Below are positions 35,319 through 44,185 of a stretch of DNA of 52,271 nucleotides, piece by piece (position 1 is the first letter of the stretch; each line of letters begins with the position of its first letter). This DNA comes from Thermoproteota archaeon. Lineage in GTDB: Archaea; Korarchaeota; Korarchaeia; Korarchaeales; Korarchaeaceae. Position numbers and translations under genes: made by a program. Where the stretch lies: contig JAOZGP010000017.1 of the NCBI GenBank assembly GCA_027491735.1, positions 1 through 52,271 of the forward strand. Reading direction: 5' to 3'. Below the pieces are notes generated by a model, which was given only the letters and a program-made list of their open reading frames with translations, was not told the DNA's origin and ran no database searches.

Positions 35319-36317
35319 CTAAGATCCCGAGGATTTGCTGATCCTCCTGAGCACTAGAAGATAACATACAAACCCAAATATGAGCTCGTTAAGGAATACT
35401 GTCAAAGTTGATGATAATATGGTGACAGCTCCGGCCACAGTCTTATCTATCCCTACCAGGACGAGAAGACCCGTCATCGCCCACTCCCTCACTCCGGTGT
35501 TCCCTGGAATCCCCAGCGGGATTAGTATCATTATTATAGAGAAAGAGTATATGAAAGTTCCTAGAAATACATCGATATCTATTCCTAATGAATAGGAATA
35601 TATGAATATAGGGAGCATGTCGAAGATCCAGTTGGCGAAAGCGCAGAGAAGAGCTAAGATCAGAAGGTTCCTCCTCTGAAGAAGACGAAGGAATGTAGAA
35701 GTATAATCTCTAACATATCTTCTCATGTTGCTTAGATCCTTTTTCAGAGCCCTCTCAGCTAGATCTATTACCCTGAGCAGGTACTTCTCCGTCATGCTCA
35801 TCTTCACCAGCAAGGTCGCGCCGATTACAATGAGAAGAAGAGCTAGGAGAGCAGTACAAAGGCTTTGACCAATAAGGGCTGGCAGATAGGAGATCCCCAG
35901 CGCCACGCTTGTCAGGAAGGGAATCAGCATCACAACCCTGTGGGCTACTATCGTCGAAAGGACTTCTGAACCAGAGAGATCGCTTACCTTCCCTCCCATG
36001 TAGACTCGGAAGGCCTCTCCTGAGGTGGATCCCGTTGGAATGAGAAGGTTCATGAATAGGCTGGCGTAGCTTATCAGAAAAGCATCCAAAAAAGGGATCT
36101 TTCTCTCAGAAAGGATATACCAACCAAGGGAATAGAAGACGACACCGATATTTATTGATATAAATGATAGGGCTATCGGCAGCAGCCCTACCCTCTCCAT
36201 GTAGTGGCTCAACATCGAGATATTGAGTGTAGGGAGGAGTAGCAGGAGTATCACTATTCCCACAGCTAACAGGATAGCTGTTTGCTTTCTGCTTATGGTG
36301 GGAGGTTTTTCAGCCAT
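35319..36317 (-). CDS. UPF0104/LPG-synthase transmembrane family protein (AglD-like)
   Basis: A 332-residue protein with about seven hydrophobic spans and the block MNLLIPTGSTSGEAFRVYMGGK typical of UPF0104. Relatives include flippases or synthase membrane halves in surface-lipid and glycan assembly; the substrate is unknown. Its ATG lies inside the PfkB stop region (8-base overlap), so it is translationally coupled to a nucleoside kinase, an odd partner for a lipid protein. It is the last gene of the tmk-udp-pfkB cluster. Confidence 0.7.
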   Translation of the reverse strand: MAEKPPTISRKQTAILLAVGIVILLLLLPTLNISMLSHYMERVGLLPIALSFISINIGVVFYSLGWYILSERKIPFLDAFLISYASLFMNLLIPTGSTSGEAFRVYMGGKVSDLSGSEVLSTIVAHRVVMLIPFLTSVALGISYLPALIGQSLCTALLALLLIVIGATLLVKMSMTEKYLLRVIDLAERALKKDLSNMRRYVRDYTSTFLRLLQRRNLLILALLCAFANWIFDMLPIFIYSYSLGIDIDVFLGTFIYSFSIIMILIPLGIPGNTGVREWAMTGLLVLVGIDKTVAGAVTILSSTLTVFLNELIFGFVCYLLVLRRISKSSGS

Positions 36318-37221
36318 AATTCCACCTCTTAAGAAAGTCTATGACCTCGTCCCAGGAGGGAACTCCCTCCTGTGCCCCTATTTTTGTTATTTTCAGGGCA
36401 GCTACGGCGTTGGCGTGAACAAGAGATCTTTTCACATCATATCCTCTGAGCCTGGAGATCGAGTAGGCTGCTGCGAAGGCATCCCCTGCTCCCGTCGTGT
36501 CGAGAACCTCTACCTCGAAGGCCCGTTCCCTGAAGATTTTTCCTCCTGAACAGGCAATTGCTCCCCGACTTCCAAGTTTTATCACGACCTCCTCGGAGAA
36601 CTTAGAGAGAAGCCTGGCAGCCCTCACCGGATCTGATTCTCCGGTTATCAGTTGGGCCTCCTTCTGGTTGACGAACAGTCTTCTGACGTACCTCAGATGC
36701 TTCAGGACATCAGTCCCCATTTCATGTATTATCTTTATGCCGGGATCCCAGGATATCCCGGTGACTATCTGCAAGACCGCCTTAAAGGAGGTCCTCATCA
36801 CACTGGTGACGTGAATCAGATCGCAGGATTTTAGTAAACCCTCCTTCTTCCTGAGATTTTCCTCGTTAAGGAGGGCATTGGCTCCTCTAAAGGTTATCAT
36901 CCTCCTCTGAGCCCCCTTCTCATGAAGAATCAGAACGATCCCTGTGGGAAGATCGGCAGTCCTTATAAGCCCGTCCGTGTTGACGCCCGATCTCACCAGG
37001 GAGCTCAGGTAGATCTCACTTAGAACATCTTTGCCGAGAACTGCCACTATGTAGGCTTCTGCTCCCAGTTTCCTCGAGGCGACAGCAAAATTGGAGGCCG
37101 ATCCTCCAGCACCCATGTGAAAGCTCTCCGCGAACACGTCACCGTCGGGTTCTGGGATATGGGTCACAAAACACGTTACGTCCACGTTAGCATTCCCGAT
37201 GGCAACTATACGTGGTTTCAT
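36310..37221 (-). CDS. PfkB-family carbohydrate/nucleoside kinase
   Basis: A 303-residue ribokinase-fold kinase. The N-terminal signature GNANVDVTCFVTHIP, the GAGGSASNFAVAS block and the catalytic anion hole DTTGAGDAFAAAY near residue 243 (catalytic Asp in GAGD) are clear. Ribokinase, nucleoside kinase and ADP-dependent ribose-1-phosphate kinase share this fold. The adjoining uridine phosphorylase, which would produce ribose-1-phosphate, makes the last of these plausible but not shown. ATGA overlaps on both sides tie it to its operon. Confidence 0.85.
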   Translation of the reverse strand: MKPRIVAIGNANVDVTCFVTHIPEPDGDVFAESFHMGAGGSASNFAVASRKLGAEAYIVAVLGKDVLSEIYLSSLVRSGVNTDGLIRTADLPTGIVLILHEKGAQRRMITFRGANALLNEENLRKKEGLLKSCDLIHVTSVMRTSFKAVLQIVTGISWDPGIKIIHEMGTDVLKHLRYVRRLFVNQKEAQLITGESDPVRAARLLSKFSEEVVIKLGSRGAIACSGGKIFRERAFEVEVLDTTGAGDAFAAAYSISRLRGYDVKRSLVHANAVAALKITKIGAQEGVPSWDEVIDFLKRWNYG

Positions 37222-38060
37222 GGTGAATCTCCCAGAAGAGAGGGATACAGGTGCTTCTTACCTCTTCTCTCCTTCAAATTGTCCCATTCATGGAGTATCC
37301 TTACAGCCTCATTGGCGACCTCTATGGCCTCCTTCTCGCCCCTGACCGAGAACTCATCGGTCACTCTCTGAGCGTAGACCGCGCAGATTGTGCCTGCCCT
37401 CAGGCCGAATAGATTGGCTAAGGTGAAGAGTGTCGCGGACTCCATCTCGAAGTTCACCACCTTGGCGGTCCTTAGGTCCTCAACTACACTCCTCATCCAG
37501 CTCTGAAAGTAACTGTTAAATCCCCTCCTTCCCTGACCTGTGTAAAAGCTATCTGTAGTTGCCGTTATTCCGACGTGGTAGCGATGACCAAGCTCCTCAG
37601 CTGCTTCTATAAGGGCCATGACCACCTCATAACTAGCGACAGCTGGATATTCTACTCTGACGTACTGTCTGCTCGTTCCATCAAGTCTTACAGCAGCCGT
37701 TGAAATCACTAGGTCTCCAACCTCGACCTCTGGCTGAATGGTGCCACAGCTGCCCACCCTTATGAATGTATCAACCCCGACTCTCGCGAGCTCCTCTACA
37801 GCTATGGCTGTTGCAGGACATCCTATGCCTGTTGAGACGGCCATCAGATCGACATCTTTATATCGTCCTGTGTGGACCACGTACTGCCTGTGCCTTGAGA
37901 CCTCCCTTCTCGAGTCCCACATGCTCGAGATCTTTGCCACTCTCTCGGGATCTCCGGGAAGGAGAGCATACCTGGCTGCGTCTCTTCGAGAGATACGAAC
38001 ATGATATTGAACTCCCCCAGCCATCTCAGGATTTTCAGCGCTGGAGAAGGATTCGGTCAT
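37218..38060 (-). CDS. udp: Uridine phosphorylase (NP-I family)
   Basis: A 280-residue nucleoside phosphorylase that cleaves uridine (perhaps other nucleosides) to base and ribose-1-phosphate. Signatures are LLPGDPERV near 33, TGIGCPATAIAVEEL, RVGSCGTIQPEVEVGDLV and NFEMESATLFTLA. It sits between tmk and pfkB with ATGA overlaps, so the three are co-translated. The N-terminus has a 15-residue leader ahead of the core; other NP-I members (MTAP, purine nucleoside phosphorylase) share the fold. Confidence 0.9.
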   Translation of the reverse strand: MTESFSSAENPEMAGGVQYHVRISRRDAARYALLPGDPERVAKISSMWDSRREVSRHRQYVVHTGRYKDVDLMAVSTGIGCPATAIAVEELARVGVDTFIRVGSCGTIQPEVEVGDLVISTAAVRLDGTSRQYVRVEYPAVASYEVVMALIEAAEELGHRYHVGITATTDSFYTGQGRRGFNSYFQSWMRSVVEDLRTAKVVNFEMESATLFTLANLFGLRAGTICAVYAQRVTDEFSVRGEKEAIEVANEAVRILHEWDNLKERRGKKHLYPSLLGDSP

Positions 38061-38626
38061 CCGTCAACACCCGCCCAATTTTTGAAGAGATTCCATATAT
38101 CTTGGAAGACCTCCTCAATAGATCTGTTCCCATCGACCACGAAAGCCCCGTATCGATCAGCTAGATCTAGAAAAATTGATTTTATTTTTATGAGATCTTT
38201 CCTGTTCTCAAACCTCTCTCGTGGCCTGTTGGATATCCTTCTAAGGGCTACGTCCACGTCAACATCTATTATTATCGCTAGATCGGGAGATATGGCCCTG
38301 CTATTTATGGAGGCAACCCACTCTAAGGGAAGTCTGCTTCCCTGGTATGCCAACGATGATAGGACGTACCTGTCAGATACCACAAACGAATCCTTGAGGT
38401 GATCCCTAAGCGACTCCATGTGATGGAGCCTATCCGCTGCAAACAGGAGAGCAAGAACGTCTTCCTCAGCGGAGATTTCCCCCTTAAGGATCTTTCTGAT
38501 CAGCAGCCCTATAGGTCCGTCTGATGGCTCTCTGGTGAGCACAGCTTTAAGACCCAATCCTTTTATTCGATTGACTAATATCCTCGACTGAGTGGTCGTA
38601 CCTGCACCATCTATTCCCTCCAGCAC
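38057..38626 (-). CDS. tmk: Thymidylate kinase
   Basis: A 189-residue kinase that phosphorylates dTMP to dTDP. The P-loop is EGIDGAGTTTQ at 3-13, with Thr in place of the canonical Lys, a form I recall in some dTMP kinases but notable. LTREPSDGPIG and VSDRYVLSSLAYQG (DRY motif) are the other signatures. The start is GTG at 38626, just inside the usual first strand, so the N-terminus is a few residues short of family norm. The overlap with udp is ATGA. Confidence 0.87.
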   Translation of the reverse strand: MLEGIDGAGTTTQSRILVNRIKGLGLKAVLTREPSDGPIGLLIRKILKGEISAEEDVLALLFAADRLHHMESLRDHLKDSFVVSDRYVLSSLAYQGSRLPLEWVASINSRAISPDLAIIIDVDVDVALRRISNRPRERFENRKDLIKIKSIFLDLADRYGAFVVDGNRSIEEVFQDIWNLFKNWAGVDG

Positions 38627-38716
38627 TATAAGCCCTGATCTCCTGGTCAGCCCTTGACACCCTCCAAGCAGACCTCAAAAAGCTAAAAAATAAAACTATC
38701 AGGAGAGATGTTGCCT

Positions 38717-39631
38717 ATGCTTATCATCGGACCGAGGGATGAATTTAACTTGAGACTTTCGGAGCTTACCGGTTTTGATCTCGTTGAGCTGGAGGAGCGA
38801 GTTTTCCCTGACGGAGAGATTTGTCCTCGGGTCATCCTAAATGGGAGAGATCTGGAAGGAGAGGAGGTTCTGCTATCGATCAGGATGAGCTCTGGCGGAA
38901 GTAATCCCAACTCTTACCTCGTTGAAGTGCTGCTGACAGCAATAAACCTCAAGAGGGAGCTAGGGGTTCATAGAATCGTGGCTTTTCTTCCCTACTTTCC
39001 ATATGCCAGACAGGACGAGATCTTCAGGAAAGGAGAACCATTCAGCTCGAAGTATGTGGCAGAGCTCCTGGAGAGCTCTGGAGTCGACGAGATTATAAGC
39101 GTCACCGTCCATCTCCACAGACTGAAATCGTTTCAGGATCTGTTCGCTAGGGAGGTGAGAGCGATCAACATCTCAGGATTTGAGAGTTTGGCGAGATATC
39201 TCTTGAAGAAGAACCTCGACTCCCCCTTCATACTGGCTCCTGACACGGAGGGAATTCATTGGGCTAGGGAGCTGGCGAAGTTCATGGATGTAGCTGAATT
39301 TGAATCATTTGAGAAGGAGAGAGACCTCGCTACGGGAGAGATAAGGACAAAGGTCAAGAAGCTGAACCTTAATGGTAGGAATGTAATAGTTGTGGACGAT
39401 ATGGTGTCCACGGGAGGAACCATGGCCAACGCCGTGAGGGAAGCAAAGAGAATGGGTGCCAAAAGGATCGTCTCGGCTTTTGTTCATCCAGTTCTGGTAA
39501 AAGGAGCTCTGGATAGGATATTGGGTGCTGGTGCGGATGATATCGTTGCCACCGACACACTGAGATGGGTTGGATCCAAGGTCTCAGTAACCGATGAGGT
39601 TAGCAGATACTTAAGAGGGGCCCTATATTGA
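38717..39631 (+). CDS. prs: Ribose-phosphate pyrophosphokinase (PRPP synthase)
   Basis: An enzyme of about 304 residues that makes PRPP from ribose-5-phosphate and ATP for nucleotide and histidine synthesis. Signatures are FLPYFPYARQDEIF (ATP site), ISVTVHLHRLKSFQD and the PRPP loop VVDDMVSTGGTM near residue 220. Start candidates are 38708, 38711 (TTG) and 38717; I prefer 38717, giving MLIIGP. The AGGAG at 38701-38705 serves any of them. It is followed by a small membrane protein whose TTG overlaps this stop, so the pair is coupled. Confidence 0.93.
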   Translation: MLIIGPRDEFNLRLSELTGFDLVELEERVFPDGEICPRVILNGRDLEGEEVLLSIRMSSGGSNPNSYLVEVLLTAINLKRELGVHRIVAFLPYFPYARQDEIFRKGEPFSSKYVAELLESSGVDEIISVTVHLHRLKSFQDLFAREVRAINISGFESLARYLLKKNLDSPFILAPDTEGIHWARELAKFMDVAEFESFEKERDLATGEIRTKVKKLNLNGRNVIVVDDMVSTGGTMANAVREAKRMGAKRIVSAFVHPVLVKGALDRILGAGADDIVATDTLRWVGSKVSVTDEVSRYLRGALY

Positions 39632-39972
39632 ATTCTCTCTCCCTGGCAATACCGATCACCTTGGCTTCGGCCATGTTGATCCTCATCGTCGCTGCAGAGC
39701 TTTTTGAGCCGTTGCTTATAGTTGGAGCAGTGGTTGTGTTGCTGGCTACGATATCTCTAGCTGTGGACTCAATTAAGGGAAGAAGATATGCTCTTGTTGG
39801 AATAGCGCTGGAGTCCCTGGGTTTCTTTGTGGTTGGGGTCATAATATCTCCGGTCTCCCTGATGTTAGGAGCTGTCTTCACGATAATGGGAGCTGTTGGA
39901 GCATCTCTTGTCTCCGTTGAGATAAAGAAGAGCAAAGAGAAGAGGAAAAATGGATCAAATAGTTTTTCTTAA
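39628..39972 (+). CDS. Small membrane protein, hypothetical (114 aa)
   Basis: A protein with about four hydrophobic segments and a Lys-rich end (KKSKEKRKNGSN). It is coupled to prs by a TTGA overlap. No known family is recognised. TTG is the only start I can support; the frame begins right after the prs stop. Confidence 0.5.
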   Translation: MNSLSLAIPITLASAMLILIVAAELFEPLLIVGAVVVLLATISLAVDSIKGRRYALVGIALESLGFFVVGVIISPVSLMLGAVFTIMGAVGASLVSVEIKKSKEKRKNGSNSFS

Positions 39973-40638
39973 CCCTTTCTTAACCCTTCTCCTCTCGATT
40001 TTACAAAATATCACTAAGAAGTCCTGATCTTTGGAGCGGGGATGAATTAGGGGAGGTGGGTGGGGGGTTGGTAGGAGATAATTGACTTTCTATACTCAAA
40101 AACTGCATGAAGGACTGTGGGGATAACAAAGGCAATCAGGTGCAAGCCATCGGACCGACAAAGCGAAAGCTATTGCTCAACGAAAAATACGACAACTTCC
40201 AGCACTACTTAAAGACTGGAGAAGACAGAGGATTCTATTCTGCCACAAAGCAATAGGGAAAGAGAACGTGCAGGAAAGTTGACCAGCAAAGAGTATCCTC
40301 TTGTCATCAGAAAGGGTTTGATGGGCATTCGCAAAACAAACAACAGATTTGCAAAATACTGAGCTCGCATTCTCGTTTATGGTGTTAGAGGCGGTGTTTA
40401 TGCTGCGGTTCGATGAATACTGAAAGACAGCATCAAGGAGTTTTCATCTACAAAGGAGTGGATATGCCGTCAATGCGGGACATCAACAGTGCTGAAAGCA
40501 TACTGAAACGAGCCATTGGACTATGTGCTCATGGTAAGAAGGTGTAGCGACCCAACTCGGAGAGGGAGCAGTTTGCGCTGTATGTCCCAACTTCCGTTAG
40601 GCTTCCGGTGGAGTCCCCTGTCTAAAGACGGGAGAAGA
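39973..40638. other. Gap of about 660 bases: decayed IS200/IS605-type element
   Basis: Between the PRPP operon and the nucleoside importer. It holds G-rich DNA (40038-40071), repeat copy B, a TnpB fossil and a right-end hairpin. No intact gene is present. The importer's last permease gene stops at the element's right boundary, so the insertion point is at or just after that stop. Confidence 0.65.
40044..40183 (+). repeat. Copy B of a repeat shared with 6507-6654
   Basis: About 140 bases align nearly end to end, in opposite orientation, with 6507-6654. Upstream it starts in G-rich DNA; downstream it runs into the TnpB fossil (TKRKLLLNEKYDNFQHYLKT). Both copies therefore derive from the same element's 5' end. 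Confidence 0.72.
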
Positions 40639-40640
40639 TC
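40120..40640 (+). pseudogene. TnpB fossil with right-end hairpin
   Basis: Decayed tnpB in pieces. 40120-40215 encodes an N-terminal block (TKRKLLLNEKYDNFQHYLKT). The frame at 40240-40362 encodes AGKLTSKEYPLVIRKGLMGI and RKTNNRFAKY, a TGA where Trp would be expected, then ARILVYGVRGGVYAAVR to 40416. A large internal deletion follows, then CRQCG (near 40460) and, after a shift, DINSAESILKRAIGLCAHG to a TAG at about 40546-40548. A GTC-TAAA-GAC hairpin (CCCTGTC/GACGGG, about 40616-40631) marks the right end. The nuclease core is gone, so it is inactive. Confidence 0.78.
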
Positions 40641-41544
40641 ACTCTCTTCTGTAGGGTTTGCCAATAGCCGCGGGTGCCCTGGTCTTCGTGAAGAACCCTG
40701 CAGCCACGAGAAGGGTTGCTGCATAGGGGAGGGACCAGACCAGCTGATCCGGTATTATCCCACTTGGTATTGTCAGAGAAAGGGCAAAGAAGAACCCAAA
40801 GAGAAGACCACTTAGTATTGCTAGGATCGGGTTCCACTTGGAGAAGACCACCATGGCCAGAGCTATGAAGCCTCTACCAGCGCTTATATCTCTGGTGTAT
40901 GAAGCTAACCAGTCGAGTCCCAGAAAGGTCCCTCCTAGAGCGGCGAAGACCGCGCCGATTACGGTAGCCACGAACCTAGTTCTGAATACGTTTATTCCAG
41001 CAGCATCAGCAGCCTTGGGGTTCTCACCAACTGCTTTCAGTCTCAACCCTATCGACGTCCTTTCCAACAAATACCAAGCGGTTACCCCGCTCATAAAGGT
41101 TAGCACGACGAAGGGACTTATCCCGTGAAGATCCGGAACACGAGCTGAATCAGGTATCAGGGGGCTATTCGCGAAGGTTCCCCAGCTCAGATAGAGGGTT
41201 ATCACGCCAAGACCATAGGCGAAGACATTGACGCCGACACCCACTATTATTTGATCTCCCCCGAGGTAAACGCTTATGATTCCATGAAGTATTCCGACGC
41301 AGACACCAGCTAAAATTCCCGCTAGGAGTGCCAATAATAGGCTGCCCGTGAAGTATCCCACGTAGACGGAAGCCAGAGCGCCGAGCATTATTATTCCCTC
41401 AAGCCCTATGTTCACCACTCCAGATCTCTCCGTTATTATTTCGCCTATCGCCGGTAGAGTTATGGGCACCATTAATCTCAGCGTGCCCAGGTACAGGGGA
41501 GCCTGAAGAAGTATGAAGAGCATGCTCGTATCCATTAGCCTCAC
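40639..41544 (-). CDS. Nucleoside ABC transporter permease 2 (YufQ/NupQ-like)
   Basis: A 301-residue permease with about eight hydrophobic spans and the blocks EIITERSGVVNIGLEGIIMLGAL and FFLGLDWLASYTRDISAGRGF. With the other permease it forms the channel of a nucleoside-type (BMP) ABC importer. The stop codon touches the transposon fossil, so the last residues (KPYRRE) may be original or altered by insertion. The start overlaps the other permease's stop by 4 bases. Confidence 0.85.
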   Translation of the reverse strand: MRLMDTSMLFILLQAPLYLGTLRLMVPITLPAIGEIITERSGVVNIGLEGIIMLGALASVYVGYFTGSLLLALLAGILAGVCVGILHGIISVYLGGDQIIVGVGVNVFAYGLGVITLYLSWGTFANSPLIPDSARVPDLHGISPFVVLTFMSGVTAWYLLERTSIGLRLKAVGENPKAADAAGINVFRTRFVATVIGAVFAALGGTFLGLDWLASYTRDISAGRGFIALAMVVFSKWNPILAILSGLLFGFFFALSLTIPSGIIPDQLVWSLPYAATLLVAAGFFTKTRAPAAIGKPYRRE

Positions 41545-42614
41545 ACCTCCCTCCTTCCTCGGAGCCTCCGAATCAGATCGAGCATCTCGGGTATTGAGAT
41601 GAATATTATTATGATTCCCTGTACTACAAGTCCCAGCTCCAGAGGAACGCCCGTCCTTCCTCCCACAGACGTGCTGCGCTGAACTGCCTGTATTCCGGTC
41701 TTCAACATGGCAAAAAATATGCTGGATAGGATTATCCCTATGGGATGGTTTCTTCCAACCAGAGAAACAGCGATTCCATCAAAACCCATGTTCCTCACTA
41801 TGCTCAGCCCTGTATCTGTATAGTAGAAACGGCCCATTACCTCGAAGGCCCCTGCCAAGGCAGCTGTTGCACCACTGAGAAACATGGAGGTTATCATGGT
41901 CCTCTTGACATCTATCCCTCCGTATCTAGCAGCGGAGGGATTAAGCCCAACTGCTCTTATCTCGTATCCAAGAGGAGTTCTCCATAGGAGAATGTAGAGA
42001 GCCATGGCCGTGGCTATCGAAAGAAGAAATGCCAAGGAGAGATCTGTCCCAGGAACCATAAGGGGAAGCTCGGCTGAGGGAAGTATGCTCTTTGTCTTAT
42101 ACGCCTGCAGTGGATCATAGAAGACATAGGTCGCCAGGTAATTTACCAGGTAAAGAGCGAGAAAGTTCATCATTATAGTGGAGACTACCTCATTGACACC
42201 CCTCGAAACTCTGAGCCACCCGGCAACAGCACCCCATAGACCTCCTAGGAGTATGGCTAACGTTATTATGCAGAGCTGATGCATGACTGAAGGGAGCGCT
42301 ATGAAGGCCCCGATAGAAACAGCTGCCAGGACGCCGAAGTACATCTGACCCTCAGCACCTATGTTGAACAGGGACGCTCTGGCAGCTATTGCAAAGCTCA
42401 GAGCTGTCAGTATCAGAGGAGTTGAGTAGCTCAGGGTGTTGAGTGTTGAATAGATATCTCCAAAAGCCCCTGCTATGAGGGCCTCATAGAACAGTATTGG
42501 ATTGAAACCCGCAGCCCAGATTATTATCCCTCCTGCCAAAAAACCGGCGAGAAGGGATAACGATGACTCTACTACAGGCCTGAGATGGTTCCTTAGATCA
42601 TCGCAAGTCCTCAT
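41541..42614 (-). CDS. Nucleoside ABC transporter permease 1 (YufP/NupP-like)
   Basis: A 357-residue permease with about nine hydrophobic spans, signatures FNIGAEGQMYFGVLAAV and GVNEVVSTIMMNFLALYLVNYL. Together with the second permease it builds the membrane channel. Overlaps of 4 bases on each side with the ATPase and the second permease show tight translational coupling. NupP-type permeases are usually longer than NupQ, as here. Confidence 0.85.
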   Translation of the reverse strand: MRTCDDLRNHLRPVVESSLSLLAGFLAGGIIIWAAGFNPILFYEALIAGAFGDIYSTLNTLSYSTPLILTALSFAIAARASLFNIGAEGQMYFGVLAAVSIGAFIALPSVMHQLCIITLAILLGGLWGAVAGWLRVSRGVNEVVSTIMMNFLALYLVNYLATYVFYDPLQAYKTKSILPSAELPLMVPGTDLSLAFLLSIATAMALYILLWRTPLGYEIRAVGLNPSAARYGGIDVKRTMITSMFLSGATAALAGAFEVMGRFYYTDTGLSIVRNMGFDGIAVSLVGRNHPIGIILSSIFFAMLKTGIQAVQRSTSVGGRTGVPLELGLVVQGIIIIFISIPEMLDLIRRLRGRREV

Positions 42615-44143
42615 GAGATCGCCTCCAGACGAAGCCCACCCATCATGAGGCCTATTCTCTCCCGATTGATCTCGGATGGATGGACGAGCCCCATGAACTC
42701 TCCCTCGTACATCACAGCAACCCTGTCGGAGAGGGAGAGCACTTCATCCAGATCCGCTGAAACCAACAGAACAGCCTTACCCTTGTTTCTCATCCTGATG
42801 AGGATCTTTCTTATGTACTCCGTGGCGGCCACATCGAGACCCCTAGTCGGCTGAGATGCGATCACCACGCTTGGCTCCTTGCTAAGTTCTCTTCCGACTA
42901 TAAGCTTCTGCTGATTTCCTCCACTCAAGCTTTTGGCCGGAAAATCGGATCCCGGAGCCTCTACTGTGAAGTTTTTTATTATCGATTCAGTCCACTCCCG
43001 AATTCTCGGCTCATCGAGCATGCCATATCTAGAGACGAATCTTTTGCTCCTGTGAACCCCGAGTATGGCATTCTCCTTGAGAGAGAACTCGAGGATTATT
43101 CCCCATTTGTGCCTGTCCTCGGGTATATGCCCAAGGCCCAGTGCATAGAGCTCCATTGGATTGAGACCTATGACCCTCTTGGATCTTATGTAAACGTCAC
43201 CTTTCTCTGGAGGCCTCAGACCGCAGATCGCCTCAACGAGTTCACTCTGACCGTTCCCCTCAACTCCAGCTATGCCGAATATCTCGCCTGATCTCACCGA
43301 GAATGACACGCCCTTGACGGCATAACCTCCACGATCGTTTCTGACCCAGAGGTCCTTTATTCTTAGGTAATCCTCCCGAGGAGAAACCTCCTCAGATTTT
43401 TCTACACCTGTCAGCTTCCTGCCAATCATCATTGTAGCAAGCTCTTCCATGGAAACGTCCCTCGTCCTTCTTACCCCCACAACGAGACCTTTTCTCAGTA
43501 CAGTGACTCTGTCGGTTATCGCCTTCACCTCCTTCAGCTTGTGTGTTATGAATATGACAGTTTTCCCCTCTTCCCTTATCCTTCTGAGAAAAGAGAACAG
43601 CTCCTCAACCTCAATAGGTGTGAGAACGGCTGTTGGCTCATCTAAGATAAGTATATCTGCCTCTCTGTAGAGCATCTTCAGTATCTCTATCCTCTGACGT
43701 ACACCGACAGGAAGAGTCTCTACCGGAGCATCGAGGTCAACTTTTAAGGCCACTCTCTCCATGAGCTCCATCACTCTTCTCTCGGCCTCTTTTCTATCTA
43801 TCAGAAACCCCTTCTTTCTGGGCTCAGCACCGAGTATTATGTTATCGAGGGCTGTGAAGACGGGTACCAGCATGAAATGCTGATGCACCATCCCTATACC
43901 CAGCCTCATGGCATCGTTAGGACTTGTAACCCTAACCTGTCTGCCCTTAATGAAGATCCTGCCAGAAGTTAAAGGAACTATTCCATAGAGTATGCTCATC
44001 AGAGTTGTCTTGCCGGCTCCGTTTTCACCTAGAAGTCCATGTATCTCTCCAGGGAGAACCTCAAAGGTCACTCCCCTGAGGGCAACGGTGCCGTCCGGGT
44101 AGATCTTTTTTATGCCCTCCATCCTTATTATCGGCTCTGACAT
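42611..44143 (-). CDS. Nucleoside ABC transporter ATPase (double, YufO/NupO-like)
   Basis: A 510-residue protein with two ATPase domains. The first has Walker A GENGAGKTTL (about 38-47), signature GVRQRIEIL and Walker B ILILDEPTAV. The second has a degenerate loop GVEGNGQSE (no Lys), signature LSGGNQQKL and QPTRGLD. The pattern (one good and one altered nucleotide site) is normal for sugar and nucleoside importers of this class. The start overlaps no neighbour; 42 bases separate it from the binding protein. Confidence 0.93.
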   Translation of the reverse strand: MSEPIIRMEGIKKIYPDGTVALRGVTFEVLPGEIHGLLGENGAGKTTLMSILYGIVPLTSGRIFIKGRQVRVTSPNDAMRLGIGMVHQHFMLVPVFTALDNIILGAEPRKKGFLIDRKEAERRVMELMERVALKVDLDAPVETLPVGVRQRIEILKMLYREADILILDEPTAVLTPIEVEELFSFLRRIREEGKTVIFITHKLKEVKAITDRVTVLRKGLVVGVRRTRDVSMEELATMMIGRKLTGVEKSEEVSPREDYLRIKDLWVRNDRGGYAVKGVSFSVRSGEIFGIAGVEGNGQSELVEAICGLRPPEKGDVYIRSKRVIGLNPMELYALGLGHIPEDRHKWGIILEFSLKENAILGVHRSKRFVSRYGMLDEPRIREWTESIIKNFTVEAPGSDFPAKSLSGGNQQKLIVGRELSKEPSVVIASQPTRGLDVAATEYIRKILIRMRNKGKAVLLVSADLDEVLSLSDRVAVMYEGEFMGLVHPSEINRERIGLMMGGLRLEAIS

Positions 44144-44185
44144 CCTTCGATCACTTTCCCCTAAAGGTTAAAAAAATGAGAGGGA

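Noticed and set aside
42611..44143. Inactive ATPase because one P-loop lacks Lys
   Set aside because: A degenerate second nucleotide site is normal in this double-domain importer family.
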